Part shown: positions 1-7,938 of the stretch, piece after piece | How positions within the stretch are numbered: the first letter of the stretch is position 1 | Layout: every line of letters begins with the position of its first letter | Source of the DNA: Streptomyces inhibens | Lineage (GTDB): Bacteria > Actinomycetota > Actinomycetes > Streptomycetales > Streptomycetaceae | Assembly (NCBI RefSeq): GCF_003389455.1 | Contig: NZ_QUAC01000127.1 | Location: 92,758 to 142,362, forward strand | DNA: 49,605 bases | Reading direction: 5' to 3' | Translations under genes and position numbers: made by a program | Notes under the pieces: generated by a model | Told to the model about the DNA's origin: nothing | The model's input: the letters and a program-made list of their open reading frames with translations, nothing else | Database searches by the model: none

Positions 1-554
1 TCTGAACGTCACCGAGTTCTCATGATTCGCCGCATCTCGAGCGGCAGCGCCGCGGGCTCACCGGCGCGACTGGCAGCCCAACGCCCAACGCCCAACGCCG
101 AAGGAATCGTCCGCCGGGGACGATTCCGCCACGGTGCTCAGCGAGAAGGCTCAGGCCAATCAAGCTCTCCCGACATCGGCGCGATGGGCGGCTGGCAGGG
201 CTTGAGCAGCCACATCACCACTGCGGACGGGCACCTCAAGAGCCGGGCCTACGGCAAAGAGCGGCGGAAGTCCATAAGACGGCTACGACGCCGGTGAGGG
301 CGGCTTGCAACATTCCTCCACAAGCGTTCAGTACCACGAGCGTACGAACCAGGGGCCTGGCATGCAGCGATCCGAGCTAGATCTCAGGCCGGGGTTCAGC
401 GCGGGCAGCGGGCAGGGGAGGGCCGGCACTGTTGCCGATATCTGTGGCACGAGGTGGAGCGGTCCTCCCGAGCGGCAACGCCTCTGGCTCGGCAACCCGG
501 GCACGACCATCACCCGAAGCCCGCTCCACCTATTACGCAAGGGATCCGGTTACG
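1..554. other. No recognisable gene
   Basis: Open frames here are short. None shows a convincing ribosome site, a family motif or the expected codon pattern. A frame at 22-297 on the + strand is Arg/Ser-rich and resembles nothing I recognise. The window begins mid-sequence, so a gene end could be cut off at the left edge. Confidence 0.4.
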
Positions 555-598
555 TAAAAGATCCGGCTGTCGCCCGCTCCTGCAGGTGACAGCCGGAT
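555..598 (-). terminator. Intrinsic terminator of the LppU-like gene
   Basis: Positions 561-574 and 585-598 form a 14-bp stem (ATCCGGCTGTC pairs with GACAGCCGGAT, plus a G-T wobble and two G-C pairs) around a 10-nt loop. Read on the minus strand, the hairpin is followed by CTTTTAC, a short T-run. It lies 20 bp beyond the stop codon of the minus-strand gene at 618. Confidence 0.8.
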
Positions 599-617
599 AG
601 CAAGCCGAAGGCCAGAC

Positions 618-1148
618 TCAGACCTTGGTGAAGCACAACGTGTAGTCGGCGCCCCGACGGCTTGAGAACTGAATGCCGTAGTCGAACTTCGACCCGCATT
701 CCTTGTCGGGGCCATAGAGCCTGTCGCCGGTTTTGTACTCGGCCTCGGTGGAGCCACAGTCGACGATCTCTGGCAGTGGGTCGCCCTGGGGGTCCTGGAC
801 CTTGACGCAGTCGCCGATCTGTGGATCGTGCTTCTTGTTCTCCGCGGCCCGCGCGGCTCGCGAGGCCTCTGCCTTGGCTTTGCCACCGTTGGGATTGGTG
901 TTGTAATCCCAGACGTACCAGGCCCCGCCGCCGAAGATCGCCAGGACGATAACGGCGGTGATCAGCGCCCGCAACGGACTCCGCCGAGGTTGCTGCGGCC
1001 CGCGCGGCTGCTGCTGCGGGTACCCGTAAGACTGAGGCTGCTGAGGCTGCTGCTGCGGGTACCCATAGGGCTGCTGCGGTTGCTGCTGCGGATAGCCGTA
1101 AGGCTGCTGTGGCGGCTGATTCTGGTACGGCGGCGGCGGTGCGGACAC
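618..1148 (-). CDS. LppU/SCO3897-like membrane-anchored protein
   Basis: A 176-residue protein with three visible parts. The N-terminal third (about residues 1-55) is very rich in Pro, Gln, Gly and Tyr, with PYGYPQQQPQQ-type repeats. One membrane segment follows (about 60-80, ALITAVIVLAIFGGGAWYVW). The C-terminal extracytoplasmic domain begins GDCVKVQDPQGD and carries four spaced cysteines. This order is known from the LppU/SCO3897 family of Streptomyces, whose biochemical role is unknown. I chose the GTG at 1148 because GGGGGA lies nine bases upstream on the minus strand; an ATG further upstream (1295) would add residues unlike the family. An intrinsic terminator follows. The Cys-containing domain presumably folds outside the membrane (inference). 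Confidence 0.75.
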   Translation of the reverse strand: MSAPPPPYQNQPPQQPYGYPQQQPQQPYGYPQQQPQQPQSYGYPQQQPRGPQQPRRSPLRALITAVIVLAIFGGGAWYVWDYNTNPNGGKAKAEASRAARAAENKKHDPQIGDCVKVQDPQGDPLPEIVDCGSTEAEYKTGDRLYGPDKECGSKFDYGIQFSSRRGADYTLCFTKV

Positions 1149-1539
1149 GGCTGAGGGTCCCCCATGATTGGCTGCTGAACGAAGATCAACGCGAGGTTGA
1201 CCGATGCAGGCTACCCTCCTGTGCCTGTCCGCCGATCCGCAGTCCGGTGCGCGGCATCCCGCCTGTTCCCTTGAGCCTTGCGCTGACCGATTCAACCGGC
1301 CGCTGGTCGGCTGAAGTGTTCTGTCGCAGTGACGTGGCCGGGCAGCTGATCATGGCAACGTGACCCGGCTACCCGGCCACAAGCGACCGCGGCCGCGCAC
1401 TTCAGCCGGTTCTGACCTCAGTTGGATCTGACCGCGCTTGCGTGATCCCTACGGCCGGCTGGATGAGGATGCGGGTCCGACGAGCAAGGCGGTTCCGGCT
1501 GCCTTTGTCGACGAACCCGGCATCGTCGAGGGGCAAAGG

Positions 1540-1944
1540 TCAGGAATGCGGACGGCGAGGTTGATCGCCCTGCTCCGCATTCTTCTCCTTGATGCGCGCG
1601 GCTTCCTTCCGGACCTCGGCCTGGGTGGCGCGTTCCCGCTGCAGCCAGTCGGGGTTTTCCCTCTTCAAGGCATCGATCTGCTCCGTGGTGAGGGCTTCGG
1701 TGACTCCACCCCGCGCGAGACCTGAGATGGAGATGCCCAGCTTCGCCGCGACCACCGGCCGGGGATGCGGGCCGTTGCGTCGCAGTTCCAGCAGCCACTC
1801 GGGCGGATCGGCCTGCAGGGCATTCAACTCGGAGCGCGAGACGACACCCTCCTGGAACTCGGCGGGGGTGGCCTCGAGGTACACACCCAGCTTCTTCGCC
1901 GCGGTTGCGGGCTTCATCGTCTGGGTGGTCTGGTGCGACGTCAT
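1540..1944 (-). CDS. DUF5997 family protein
   Basis: A 134-residue soluble protein. Near the start it reads MKPATAAKKLGVYL, followed by a conserved block (PPEWLLELRRNGPHPRPVVA, then AAKLGISISGLARGG) typical of DUF5997. The tail is charged and probably helical (ERATQAEVRKEAARIKEKN). The ISISGLARGG stretch looks like a small helix-turn-helix-like segment, but no activity is known for the family. The start at 1944 gives MTSHQTTQTMKPATAAKK, as in homologues. It is divergent from the LysR-substrate-binding gene at 2003 with 58 bp between, an arrangement I recall from other Streptomyces, which suggests a functional link. Confidence 0.8.
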   Translation of the reverse strand: MTSHQTTQTMKPATAAKKLGVYLEATPAEFQEGVVSRSELNALQADPPEWLLELRRNGPHPRPVVAAKLGISISGLARGGVTEALTTEQIDALKRENPDWLQRERATQAEVRKEAARIKEKNAEQGDQPRRPHS

Positions 1945-2002
1945 GGTGTCAAGAGTATCGAGCGTGTGCGCTACCTCTGACCACGACCGGTAACCTGGCG
2001 GA

Positions 2003-2764
2003 GTGACAGGCTCGGAAGTATCCCCTTCGTTCCGGCTCGCGTATGTCCCGGGAGTGACGCCCAGCAAGTGGGTGCGGATCTGGAACGAGCGGCTGCCCGA
2101 CGTCCCGCTGACCCTCATCGCGGTATCCGCCGCCGAAGCATCCGAGGTGTTGCTGGGCGGCGGCGCCGACGCGGGCTTCGTGCGGTTGCCGGTCGACCGG
2201 ACGGCCCTCAGCGCGATCCCCCTGTACACCGAGACGACGGTGGTCGTGATCCCGAAGGACCACGTCGTGGCAGCGGTCGACGAGGTGTCCGCCGAGGATC
2301 TGGCCGACGAGATCATGCTGCACCCCCTCGATGACAGCCTCGACTGGGAGCGACCGCCGGGACAGCCCGCGATCGAGCGCCCAGCCACAACGGCGGACGC
2401 CATCGAACTGGTGGCGGCAGGAGTGGGACTCCTCGTCGTCCCTCAGTCACTCGCCCGCCTGCACCACCGCAAGGACCTCACCTATCGGCCGGTCTCGGAC
2501 GTCCCCGAGTCGCGCGTCGCGCTGTCGTGGCCCGAGGAGGCCACCACCGATCTGGTGGAGGATTTCATCGGGATCGTCCGCGGGCGGACCGTCAACAGCT
2601 CACGGGGTCGCGCGCAGACCCCGGCGCAGCCGCAGCGCAAGCGCCCCGATACGGGCGGTGCGCGGCGGAAGCCCACAGCCGGCAAGGCGACCGGCAAGAG
2701 CCCACGGAGCGGTTCCGGCGGCCCCAAGGGCGGCAAGCGCGGCAAACCTCGCCGCCGGTCGTAG
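2003..2764 (+). CDS. LysR substrate-binding domain protein without HTH
   Basis: A 253-residue protein that begins directly in a LysR-type effector-binding fold (FRLAYVPGVTPSKWVRIWNE...) and has no N-terminal winged helix-turn-helix. Residues about 10-195 match the periplasmic-binding-like domain, including the ADAGFVRLPVD and TADAIELVAAGVGLLVVPQS segments. Residues 196-253 are a Lys/Arg/Gly/Ser/Pro-rich basic tail (GGPKGGKRGKPRRRS) that may bind nucleic acid (inference). The start is the GTG at 2003. It is divergent from DUF5997. Because it lacks the normal DNA-binding domain, it may be a ligand sensor working with a partner rather than a classical regulator. Confidence 0.8.
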   Translation: MTGSEVSPSFRLAYVPGVTPSKWVRIWNERLPDVPLTLIAVSAAEASEVLLGGGADAGFVRLPVDRTALSAIPLYTETTVVVIPKDHVVAAVDEVSAEDLADEIMLHPLDDSLDWERPPGQPAIERPATTADAIELVAAGVGLLVVPQSLARLHHRKDLTYRPVSDVPESRVALSWPEEATTDLVEDFIGIVRGRTVNSSRGRAQTPAQPQRKRPDTGGARRKPTAGKATGKSPRSGSGGPKGGKRGKPRRRS

Positions 2765-2864
2765 CTCCGGCGCCGCGCACCGTGACGGCACGGCAAGGTC
2801 GTGGGGCTGGGCGAATCGCAGTCGCCTGTGCCGCCCCCGTCCCGTCTCGGCGCGGCGTCTGGCC

Positions 2865-3173
2865 GTGGCGACGGCGGCAGCGGTCGTCGGCCTGATCCGG
2901 GGACCGCTCATGGCGATGGCCGGGGGCGGCGTCTACGGCACCCTGGGGATGGTGTTCTGCCTGCTCGCAGTGGATATCGGCACGTCCATGGCGCTACGTG
3001 GGCGGGCACTCCTACGCGGTCGGCCGAACTCGGCGGACGGACTGTCGCAGCTCAACCGTGAGCAATCGTCGAGACCGGTGGGGGGACGTGGTCGACGGTC
3101 ATCCGGGCCTTCTGGAGATGCCGGCTTTGGCTGTGTTCCGGATGCGCTTGGTGCGGCCGTGCTCGGCGAGTAG
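2865..3173 (+). CDS. Possible small membrane protein (doubtful)
   Basis: A 102-codon frame starting at a GTG. The first 45 residues are hydrophobic with Ala/Gly-rich segments (AAAVVGLIRGPLMAMAGGG, then LGMVFCLLAVDIGTSMAL) that could form two membrane helices. The second half is Arg/Ser/Gly-rich and low in complexity. No good ribosome site is seen, I recognise no family, and the end overlaps the minus-strand gene at 3099. It may be a remnant of a larger gene or chance. Confidence 0.25.
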   Translation: MATAAAVVGLIRGPLMAMAGGGVYGTLGMVFCLLAVDIGTSMALRGRALLRGRPNSADGLSQLNREQSSRPVGGRGRRSSGPSGDAGFGCVPDALGAAVLGE

Positions 3174-3569
3174 CGCGAGTGCGTCGGGGGCGTCGAGACT
3201 GTCGGCGATCTTGCGCTGTAGCCAGTCGGATGCGTCGGTCAACGCGCTGGGCGTCCACGGCTGCGCCAGTGAGATCGCTCTGAACAGGGACCACTCGCGG
3301 AGTCGCTGGACCAGGAACGGGTGGCGGGCGATCACCTCGGCCATCGACCGGGCCCACGGCTCATACGCATGATCAGGGCAGAGGCTGGCTGCCCGCCTGT
3401 CCAGGTGCCTGGCGACGGCGGACTGGGCCATGGCCTGGTCGGGGTCCGTGAGGACCGTACTGACCAGGTCGGGTTCCTCGGTGACGGTTACTTGTGCCAG
3501 TGCTTGGAGGTGGGCGGCGAACCGCACGTGCTCTGAAGGTTCGTCCTCGCTGCACGCCTCAACGTTCAT
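3099..3569 (-). CDS. Hypothetical protein, possibly 5'-truncated
   Basis: A 156-residue soluble, mainly helical frame with coherent composition, e.g. HPFLVQRLREWSLFRAISLAQPW and DASDWLQRKIADSLDAPDALALLAEHG. It ends in a basic tail (RTKRIRNTAKAGISRRPG). I recognise no family. Its 5' end overlaps the 3' end of an IS256-type remnant by about ten bases, so the original start may have been lost by insertion or deletion. The assignment as a gene rests on amino-acid composition and length. Confidence 0.5.
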   Translation of the reverse strand: MNVEACSEDEPSEHVRFAAHLQALAQVTVTEEPDLVSTVLTDPDQAMAQSAVARHLDRRAASLCPDHAYEPWARSMAEVIARHPFLVQRLREWSLFRAISLAQPWTPSALTDASDWLQRKIADSLDAPDALALLAEHGRTKRIRNTAKAGISRRPG

Positions 3570-4094
3570 GCTGCCTGCTTCTGAGCTTCTGACGCTCGAT
3601 CAGCGACCCATGCTCGAAGCGGGTACCGACGCGGACCATTGGGACGAGGCGGGCGCCGTTCAGCGAGCGTCGGCGGGCCTGAGCGGCCTCGATCGGATTC
3701 GTGGTCAGCGGAGGGATCCAGTGCTCGGTGGGGTGGTCGTAGAACGGCAGTAGCGCGTCCCGGTCTTCGGCAATCTTCGCGACCGCTTGGGGAACTTGGG
3801 TCCGTAGGGCCTGGTGGACGGCTCGACAGCCTGCTCGGCGTGTTCGCGGTCCTCGGCATTGTAGATGTGCCGCAGGGCCTTCTCCGTCGCCGTCTGAGCT
3901 GACGCGGGCGGCAGTTGAGAACGTTTGCGGTCTTGTGGATCCAGCAGCGCCGTTCGCGTGTGCTGGGGGAGGCCTCTGTGCTGAGGGAGATCTCGCGCGG
4001 GCCTTCCAGAAGCCACTCGGCAATCAGCCGCGGACATGCGCGTCCACGACCACCGTGAGGATGGGCGCGTCGCAGAGCGCTCCATGACCCACAA
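3559..4094 (-). pseudogene. IS256-family transposase remnant
   Basis: Read across two frames, the minus strand recovers C-terminal IS256/mutator transposase blocks: a degraded helical stretch around YNAEDREHAEQAVE, then KFPKAVAKIAEDRDALLPFYDHPTEHWIPPLTTNPIEAAQARRR and a tail ending FEHG-SLIERQK. In intact members TNPIE is followed by about 30 residues before EAAQARWR; here the two are joined directly, showing an internal deletion. A frameshift near 3800-3850 splits the rest, and the N-terminal half with the first catalytic Asp residues is missing. It cannot be active. Confidence 0.75.
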
Positions 4095-4218
4095 CGGCCG
4101 TGCTCGGGGTCAGCGTCAGATCAACCAGCGATCTGGCGGACCCATCAGTACACAGCAGGGCGCCACTGAGCTCAGATAGTGCGTCTGTCCGAGCCGTCAG
4201 GCAGCCGTAAAAGTGGGA
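4066..4218 (-). pseudogene. N-terminal fragment of a second transposase
   Basis: About 51 codons on the minus strand read SHFYGCLTARTDALSELSG, then ALLCTDGSARSLVDLTL and GHGALCDA. This matches the N-terminal signature of a common Streptomyces DDE transposase group (consensus FY-CLTAR-DALFEL-DALLC-DGPV-SLV-LSL, then RRGHGALYDALN). The fragment stops after GHGALCDA and abuts the IS256 remnant, so two elements have been joined or one inserted into the other. No catalytic domain remains. Confidence 0.6.
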
Positions 4219-4368
4219 CCCGGTGCCGGGCAGGCTCAGCCAGCTGTCCGCACGCCGCAGGTCACCGTGATCTACGCACGGTGCTCCCCGAGCGGGAGCA
4301 AGGCTGGCCGTGCCCGTCAAGCACTCGGTCGGAAGCAGCCCTCAGTCCGCGCGAGTCTTCGAGGTCTC

Positions 4369-5514
4369 TCAGGAGGCTGCGGCGATACGGGTGATGGCTT
4401 CGGTGAGAGTCTGCGGTGAGCAGCCGAAGTTCAGCCTCGCGAATCCGATGCCGGCAGAGCCGTAGCGGTGGCCGGCGTTGAGGGCGACCCGAGCGGTGGT
4501 GAGGATGTGTTCGGTGGGGTCGTCGCCCCAGCCGAGCTCGCGGAAGTCGATCCAGGCCAGAAAGCCCGACTGCGGCTGCCTGTAGTGAACTCCGGGGAGC
4601 AGCTTCACCAGCAGATCGTCCAGCAGTCCCCGGTTGTGGTCGAGGACGTCCAGGACGTTGGCGAGCCATTGATCGCCGTCGTTGAACGCGGCCACCGTGG
4701 CGATTACTCCGAGATGCCCGGTGCGGTAGAGCGAGTGTGGCGACAGGCGGTCGACGTACCGCTTAGGCGCCGGGTCGGCGGTGACGACGGTGGCTGCTTT
4801 GAGCCCGGCCAGATTCCAGCCCTTGCTGGCGGACAGGAACGCGAATCCCCAGCGTCTCGCCTCGTCCGACACCGACAAGAACGGGACGAACTCGGCCCCT
4901 GGCAGGACGAGCGGGGCGTGGATTTCGTCGGACAGCACGTAGACGCCGTACTTTTCGGCCAGCTTGGCGACCGCGACGAGATCCTCGCGTCGGTGTACGA
5001 GGCCTATGGGGTTGTGCGGGTTGCACAGCACATACGCCGTGGCATGGTCGGCGAAGGCCCGTTCCAGGGCGTCCAGGTCGAGCCGCCATTCCAGCGGTCC
5101 GTCGGCCAGCGGTGCCTCGACGACATGGGCCCCGACCTCACGTACCCACCAGGAGAACGGCTCGTAGACCGGCGGGCTGATCACCACGCGGTCTCCCGCG
5201 CTGACGATGCGGCGCAGGACTTCGACGACGCCGATTCCGACGTCGGCGACGGTGTGTACATCGGCGGCATCGATCCGCCAGTCCCAGGTACGCCGGGCGT
5301 AGTTGCTTACCGCTTCCGCAAGGTCGCGGGTCGGTGCCGCGTAACCGGTGTCCGACCGGTCGACCGCCTCGTGGAGAGCCTTGGCGACGGGTTCTGCCAA
5401 AGGGAAGTCCATCTCCGCGACAGGAAGGGGAAGGACGTCGTCCGGGAAAGTCCGCCATTTCGCGCTCCGGCGCTTTCTCAGCTCTGCAAGAGGGGGGATC
5501 GAGAGGTTGCCCAT
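4369..5514 (-). CDS. MalY/PatB-type PLP-dependent aminotransferase / C-S lyase
   Basis: A 381-residue fold-type I PLP enzyme of the class I/II aminotransferase, MalY/PatB subfamily, probably a cystathionine beta-lyase-like C-S lyase. Visible marks are the N-terminal LPLPVAEMDFPLAEPV, the substrate-loop TGYAAPTRDLAEAV, the cofactor-contact CNPHNPIG and SDEIHAPLV, the Schiff-base lysine in SASKGWNLAGLK, and the carboxylate-binding arginine in FARLNFG. Length is normal and the frame intact. The start at 5514 gives MGNLSIPPLAELRKRRSAKW, as in the family. It is divergent from an AraC regulator at 5787 across a 272-bp region holding an 8-bp tandem repeat, so control by that regulator is likely (inference). 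Substrate cannot be told from sequence. Confidence 0.9.
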   Translation of the reverse strand: MGNLSIPPLAELRKRRSAKWRTFPDDVLPLPVAEMDFPLAEPVAKALHEAVDRSDTGYAAPTRDLAEAVSNYARRTWDWRIDAADVHTVADVGIGVVEVLRRIVSAGDRVVISPPVYEPFSWWVREVGAHVVEAPLADGPLEWRLDLDALERAFADHATAYVLCNPHNPIGLVHRREDLVAVAKLAEKYGVYVLSDEIHAPLVLPGAEFVPFLSVSDEARRWGFAFLSASKGWNLAGLKAATVVTADPAPKRYVDRLSPHSLYRTGHLGVIATVAAFNDGDQWLANVLDVLDHNRGLLDDLLVKLLPGVHYRQPQSGFLAWIDFRELGWGDDPTEHILTTARVALNAGHRYGSAGIGFARLNFGCSPQTLTEAITRIAAAS

Positions 5515-5589
5515 GGTGGGGGACTCCTGAATGTCTTTCCAGGGATGTGGTGGCGGTAGTCGCAGACGGCGTCATTCGACGCATTCGTA

Positions 5590-5621
5590 TGTGCGCATGT
5601 GCGTCTGTGCGTCTGTGCGTT
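5590..5621. repeat. Four tandem 8-bp units (TGTGCGTC-type)
   Basis: Successive units read TGTGCGCA, TGTGCGTC, TGTGCGTC, TGTGCGTT. They lie between the divergent PLP enzyme and AraC regulator genes, about 75 bp from the first and 165 bp from the second. Position suggests a regulator-binding or slipped-strand site, but no protein is known to bind this motif. Confidence 0.75.
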
Positions 5622-5786
5622 GACGGGATCTCCAGCCTTGGAACTCCACCGGTCTTCCGGGCGGCCGTCCGGAAGAGATTCCGGCGTGCCCGCATGACCG
5701 ACAAGCGATCCCATGGCCTGGTCTCCCGTCACTCCTCGATGATCGATGCCGCAGGGATCATTCCGCTTCCGATAAAATGCCAAGTA

Positions 5787-6533
5787 ATGTCGAAAATCCG
5801 CCATGCTCCGCGTGCGACGACAGGCCTCCGCGCCCTGCCCGCCGGTACCGGAGTCGACGCTCACCGGCACGACGAGAACCAGATCGTCTACGCCGGCCGC
5901 GGCGTGCTGTCGGTCGCCACCGACGCCGGCAACTGGATCGCCCCTGCCACCCGGGCGATCTGGATCCCGGCCGGAACCGTGCATGAGCATCGCGCCTATG
6001 GCGACACCGATCTCTACCTGGTGGGACTGCCGGTGAAGGAGAACCCGCTGCGCCTGGACCAGCCCGCGGTCATCAGAGTCGGCCCGCTGCTGCGCGAGCT
6101 GATCATCGCCTACGCCGGGCAGCCCGCCGACCTCACCGCCGAACGCCTCCGCCTACGGGCCGTCCTGCTCGACCAGCTCCGTCACTCGGCCCAGCAGCCC
6201 GTCCACGTGCCCGCGGCCAGTGACCCGCGTCTGGTCGCGGTATGTGCCATCCTTCGCGACAACCCGGCCGACAACCGAACCCTGGCGCAACTCGGCGCCG
6301 TGGCCGGCGTCAGCGACCGCACGCTCACCCGGCTCTGCAGGGCCGAATTCGGCATGAGCTTCCCGCAATGGCGCACTCAACTGCGCTTGCACCACGCCCT
6401 ACGCCTGCTGGCCGAGGACACCCCGGTCACAGTCGTCGCGCACCAATGCGGCTGGGCATCCAGCAGCGCCTTCATCGACGTGTTCCGCCAAGCCTTCGGG
6501 CACACCCCTGGCACCCACCGCGCACGCTACTGA
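5787..6533 (+). CDS. AraC-family transcriptional regulator
   Basis: A 248-residue AraC/XylS-type regulator. The N-terminal cupin-like sensing domain (about residues 1-110) contains GTGVDAHRHDENQIVYAGRG and IWIPAGTVHEH, the usual AraC_binding signature with His residues. The C-terminal domain (about 150-248) carries two helix-turn-helix units (TLAQLGAVAGVSDRTLTRLCRAEFGMS and VTVVAHQCGWASSSAFIDVFRQAFGHTPG). The start at 5787 (MSKIRHAPRAT) matches the family; longer in-frame extensions back to 5334 run through intergenic repeats. It probably regulates the divergent PLP-enzyme gene and perhaps itself (inference from arrangement). Confidence 0.9.
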   Translation: MSKIRHAPRATTGLRALPAGTGVDAHRHDENQIVYAGRGVLSVATDAGNWIAPATRAIWIPAGTVHEHRAYGDTDLYLVGLPVKENPLRLDQPAVIRVGPLLRELIIAYAGQPADLTAERLRLRAVLLDQLRHSAQQPVHVPAASDPRLVAVCAILRDNPADNRTLAQLGAVAGVSDRTLTRLCRAEFGMSFPQWRTQLRLHHALRLLAEDTPVTVVAHQCGWASSSAFIDVFRQAFGHTPGTHRARY

Positions 6534-6644
6534 CCACCGCGACCAATCCCGAGGCGTGCGTGCGCCTTGCGCAAGCCCTCAGTCCGACCAGGTACTCATC
6601 TGGACCCGGCTGGCGGTCGGTTAGGCGCCAGGCTTCTCTGAGAC

Positions 6645-6688
6645 GTCAACCACAGTTGACATAGTCAGTCATGTCAACTTATGTTGAC
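6645..6688 (+). promoter_or_regulatory. Double palindromic operator over a promoter
   Basis: Two perfect copies of GTCAAC-N4-GTTGAC lie at 6645-6660 and 6673-6688, 28 bp centre to centre. The first supplies a -35 element (TTGACA, 6656-6661). The second overlaps a -10-like TATGTT (6680-6685) after an 18-bp spacer. A TetR or MarR-type repressor bound here would block RNA polymerase. Transcription would start about at the ATG at 6692, i.e. a leaderless message. Confidence 0.75.
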
Positions 6689-6691
6689 GGC

Positions 6692-7423
6692 ATGGGTGAT
6701 CGAGTGCAATCACGCTTAGGAATGAGCGGCCGTGGCCCCTCAGTGGGACTGCGGCCGCTGCTTATCTGCGGGGTGGTCGGCGGTCCGCTGTTCACTGTCG
6801 CCTACCTCGCTGAAGGCTCCACGCGCGCCCACTACAACGCGTGGCGTCACCCGGTCAGTTCACTGGCCCTCGGTGATCACGGCTGGACGCAGACGCTCAA
6901 CTTCATCGTCGCGGGCCTTCTCACGCTGGCGTTCGCCGTCGGTCTACAGCGTGCGCTCCGACCCTCGGGGGGCTCGACCTGGGGGCCGATGTTCATCGGA
7001 CTGTGGGCGATCGGGCTGATCGGCGCCGGGATCTTCCTGGCCGACCCGGTCAGGGGCTACCCTCCCGGAACGCCCGGCCGGTTGCCGAACCCCACCGTGC
7101 ATGGCGCCCTCCACGACTTCGTGTCGCTGGCCGGCTTCGTTGCGCTGACCGCCGCCTGCTTCGCATGCACCCGGTACTTCGCCCGCTCGGGCGAGCGAGG
7201 GTGGGCTCTCTACTCAGCTGTCGCGGGCTTCGCCTTCGCAGCGACCATGGGACTGTCCAGCGCCGCTTTCGGCAGGGCTGCTGGAGACCTGGCCGACCTG
7301 GGCGGCCTGATCCAGCGCATCGCCCTCACGGTGGGCTGGACTTGGCAGGTCCTGCTCGCACTTCACCTGTGGCGAGCTGCTCCCGTCAGGTACGAGCAGC
7401 CCGGTGGCTCCCACGCGGCATGA
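6692..7423 (+). CDS. DUF998 family membrane protein
   Basis: A 243-residue polytopic membrane protein with about six hydrophobic helices (e.g. LLICGVVGGPLFTVAYLAEG, LNFIVAGLLTLAFAVGLQ, FIGLWAIGLIGAGIFLAD, IALTVGWTWQVLLALHLW). The DUF998 marks are the early W-R-HPVSSLALGDHGWTQ-LNF block and FLADPVRGYPPGTPG. Function of the family is unknown. I chose the ATG at 6692: the upstream in-frame ATG at 6671 lies inside the promoter/operator, while 6692 sits where transcription should begin. The double palindrome implies tight repression. The broken TetR gene just downstream may once have encoded the repressor. Confidence 0.8.
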   Translation: MGDRVQSRLGMSGRGPSVGLRPLLICGVVGGPLFTVAYLAEGSTRAHYNAWRHPVSSLALGDHGWTQTLNFIVAGLLTLAFAVGLQRALRPSGGSTWGPMFIGLWAIGLIGAGIFLADPVRGYPPGTPGRLPNPTVHGALHDFVSLAGFVALTAACFACTRYFARSGERGWALYSAVAGFAFAATMGLSSAAFGRAAGDLADLGGLIQRIALTVGWTWQVLLALHLWRAAPVRYEQPGGSHAA

Positions 7424-7558
7424 TGCGACCGCAGGCCCTTCAGACCCAGCAGGGCCTGGAGGGAGGTTGGTCTGGTCCCCCTCGCCGGGGACGCGGTTGG
7501 CGTCAGGCGCCGTGGTCCGGATCCAGCGCAGGGCGGTGCGGCAGGCCGGGCAAGCACC

Positions 7559-7938
7559 GTGACGGCGCTGCGCGAGTGCCTCTACGCGATGCTGGCTTGC
7601 GATGAAGAGGGGCTGCGGCTGCTCCAGTTGTCCGTCGCCGTCATCGGGCGGGCGATCGCGGACCCGGCCATGGCCGGTGTTCCCGGTCCGAGCGACGGCG
7701 AGCTCCTGTCTTTCATAGCCGACCTCATCACCGCCGCCCGGTGCGAGCGCGCGGATCCGCGCCCTCGGGTTACCGCCTCATCGCCGCGGACATCTGCTGG
7801 AGCCTCGCCGTAAGCCTCGGCGTCGACATCGCGCTCGGACAGCGCTCTGCCGACTCGGCCAAGAAGGTCTTGGACTATCGTCTCGACGGCCACCTGGGTC
7901 GGGCCACCGGCGTTGACGACGACACACCTGACCGATGA
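7559..7938 (+). pseudogene. TetR-family regulator, C-terminal remnant with frameshift
   Basis: The first part (7559-7770) reads like a TetR ligand-binding domain: ALRECLYAMLACDEEGLRLL, then AIADPAMAGVPGPSDGELL and FIADLITAARCERAD. The sense continues in another frame from about 7770: LIAADICWSLAVSLGVDIAL, GQRSADSAKKVLDYRLDGHL, ending at the stop at 7938. The N-terminal helix-turn-helix is not found upstream, so the gene has lost its DNA-binding domain and is frameshifted. Its closeness to the double palindrome at 6645 suggests it was the local repressor (inference). Confidence 0.65.

Noticed and set aside
4468..5559. A 363-codon + strand frame opposite the PLP enzyme
   Set aside because: Antisense shadow; the minus strand has the catalytic lysine motif and correct length.
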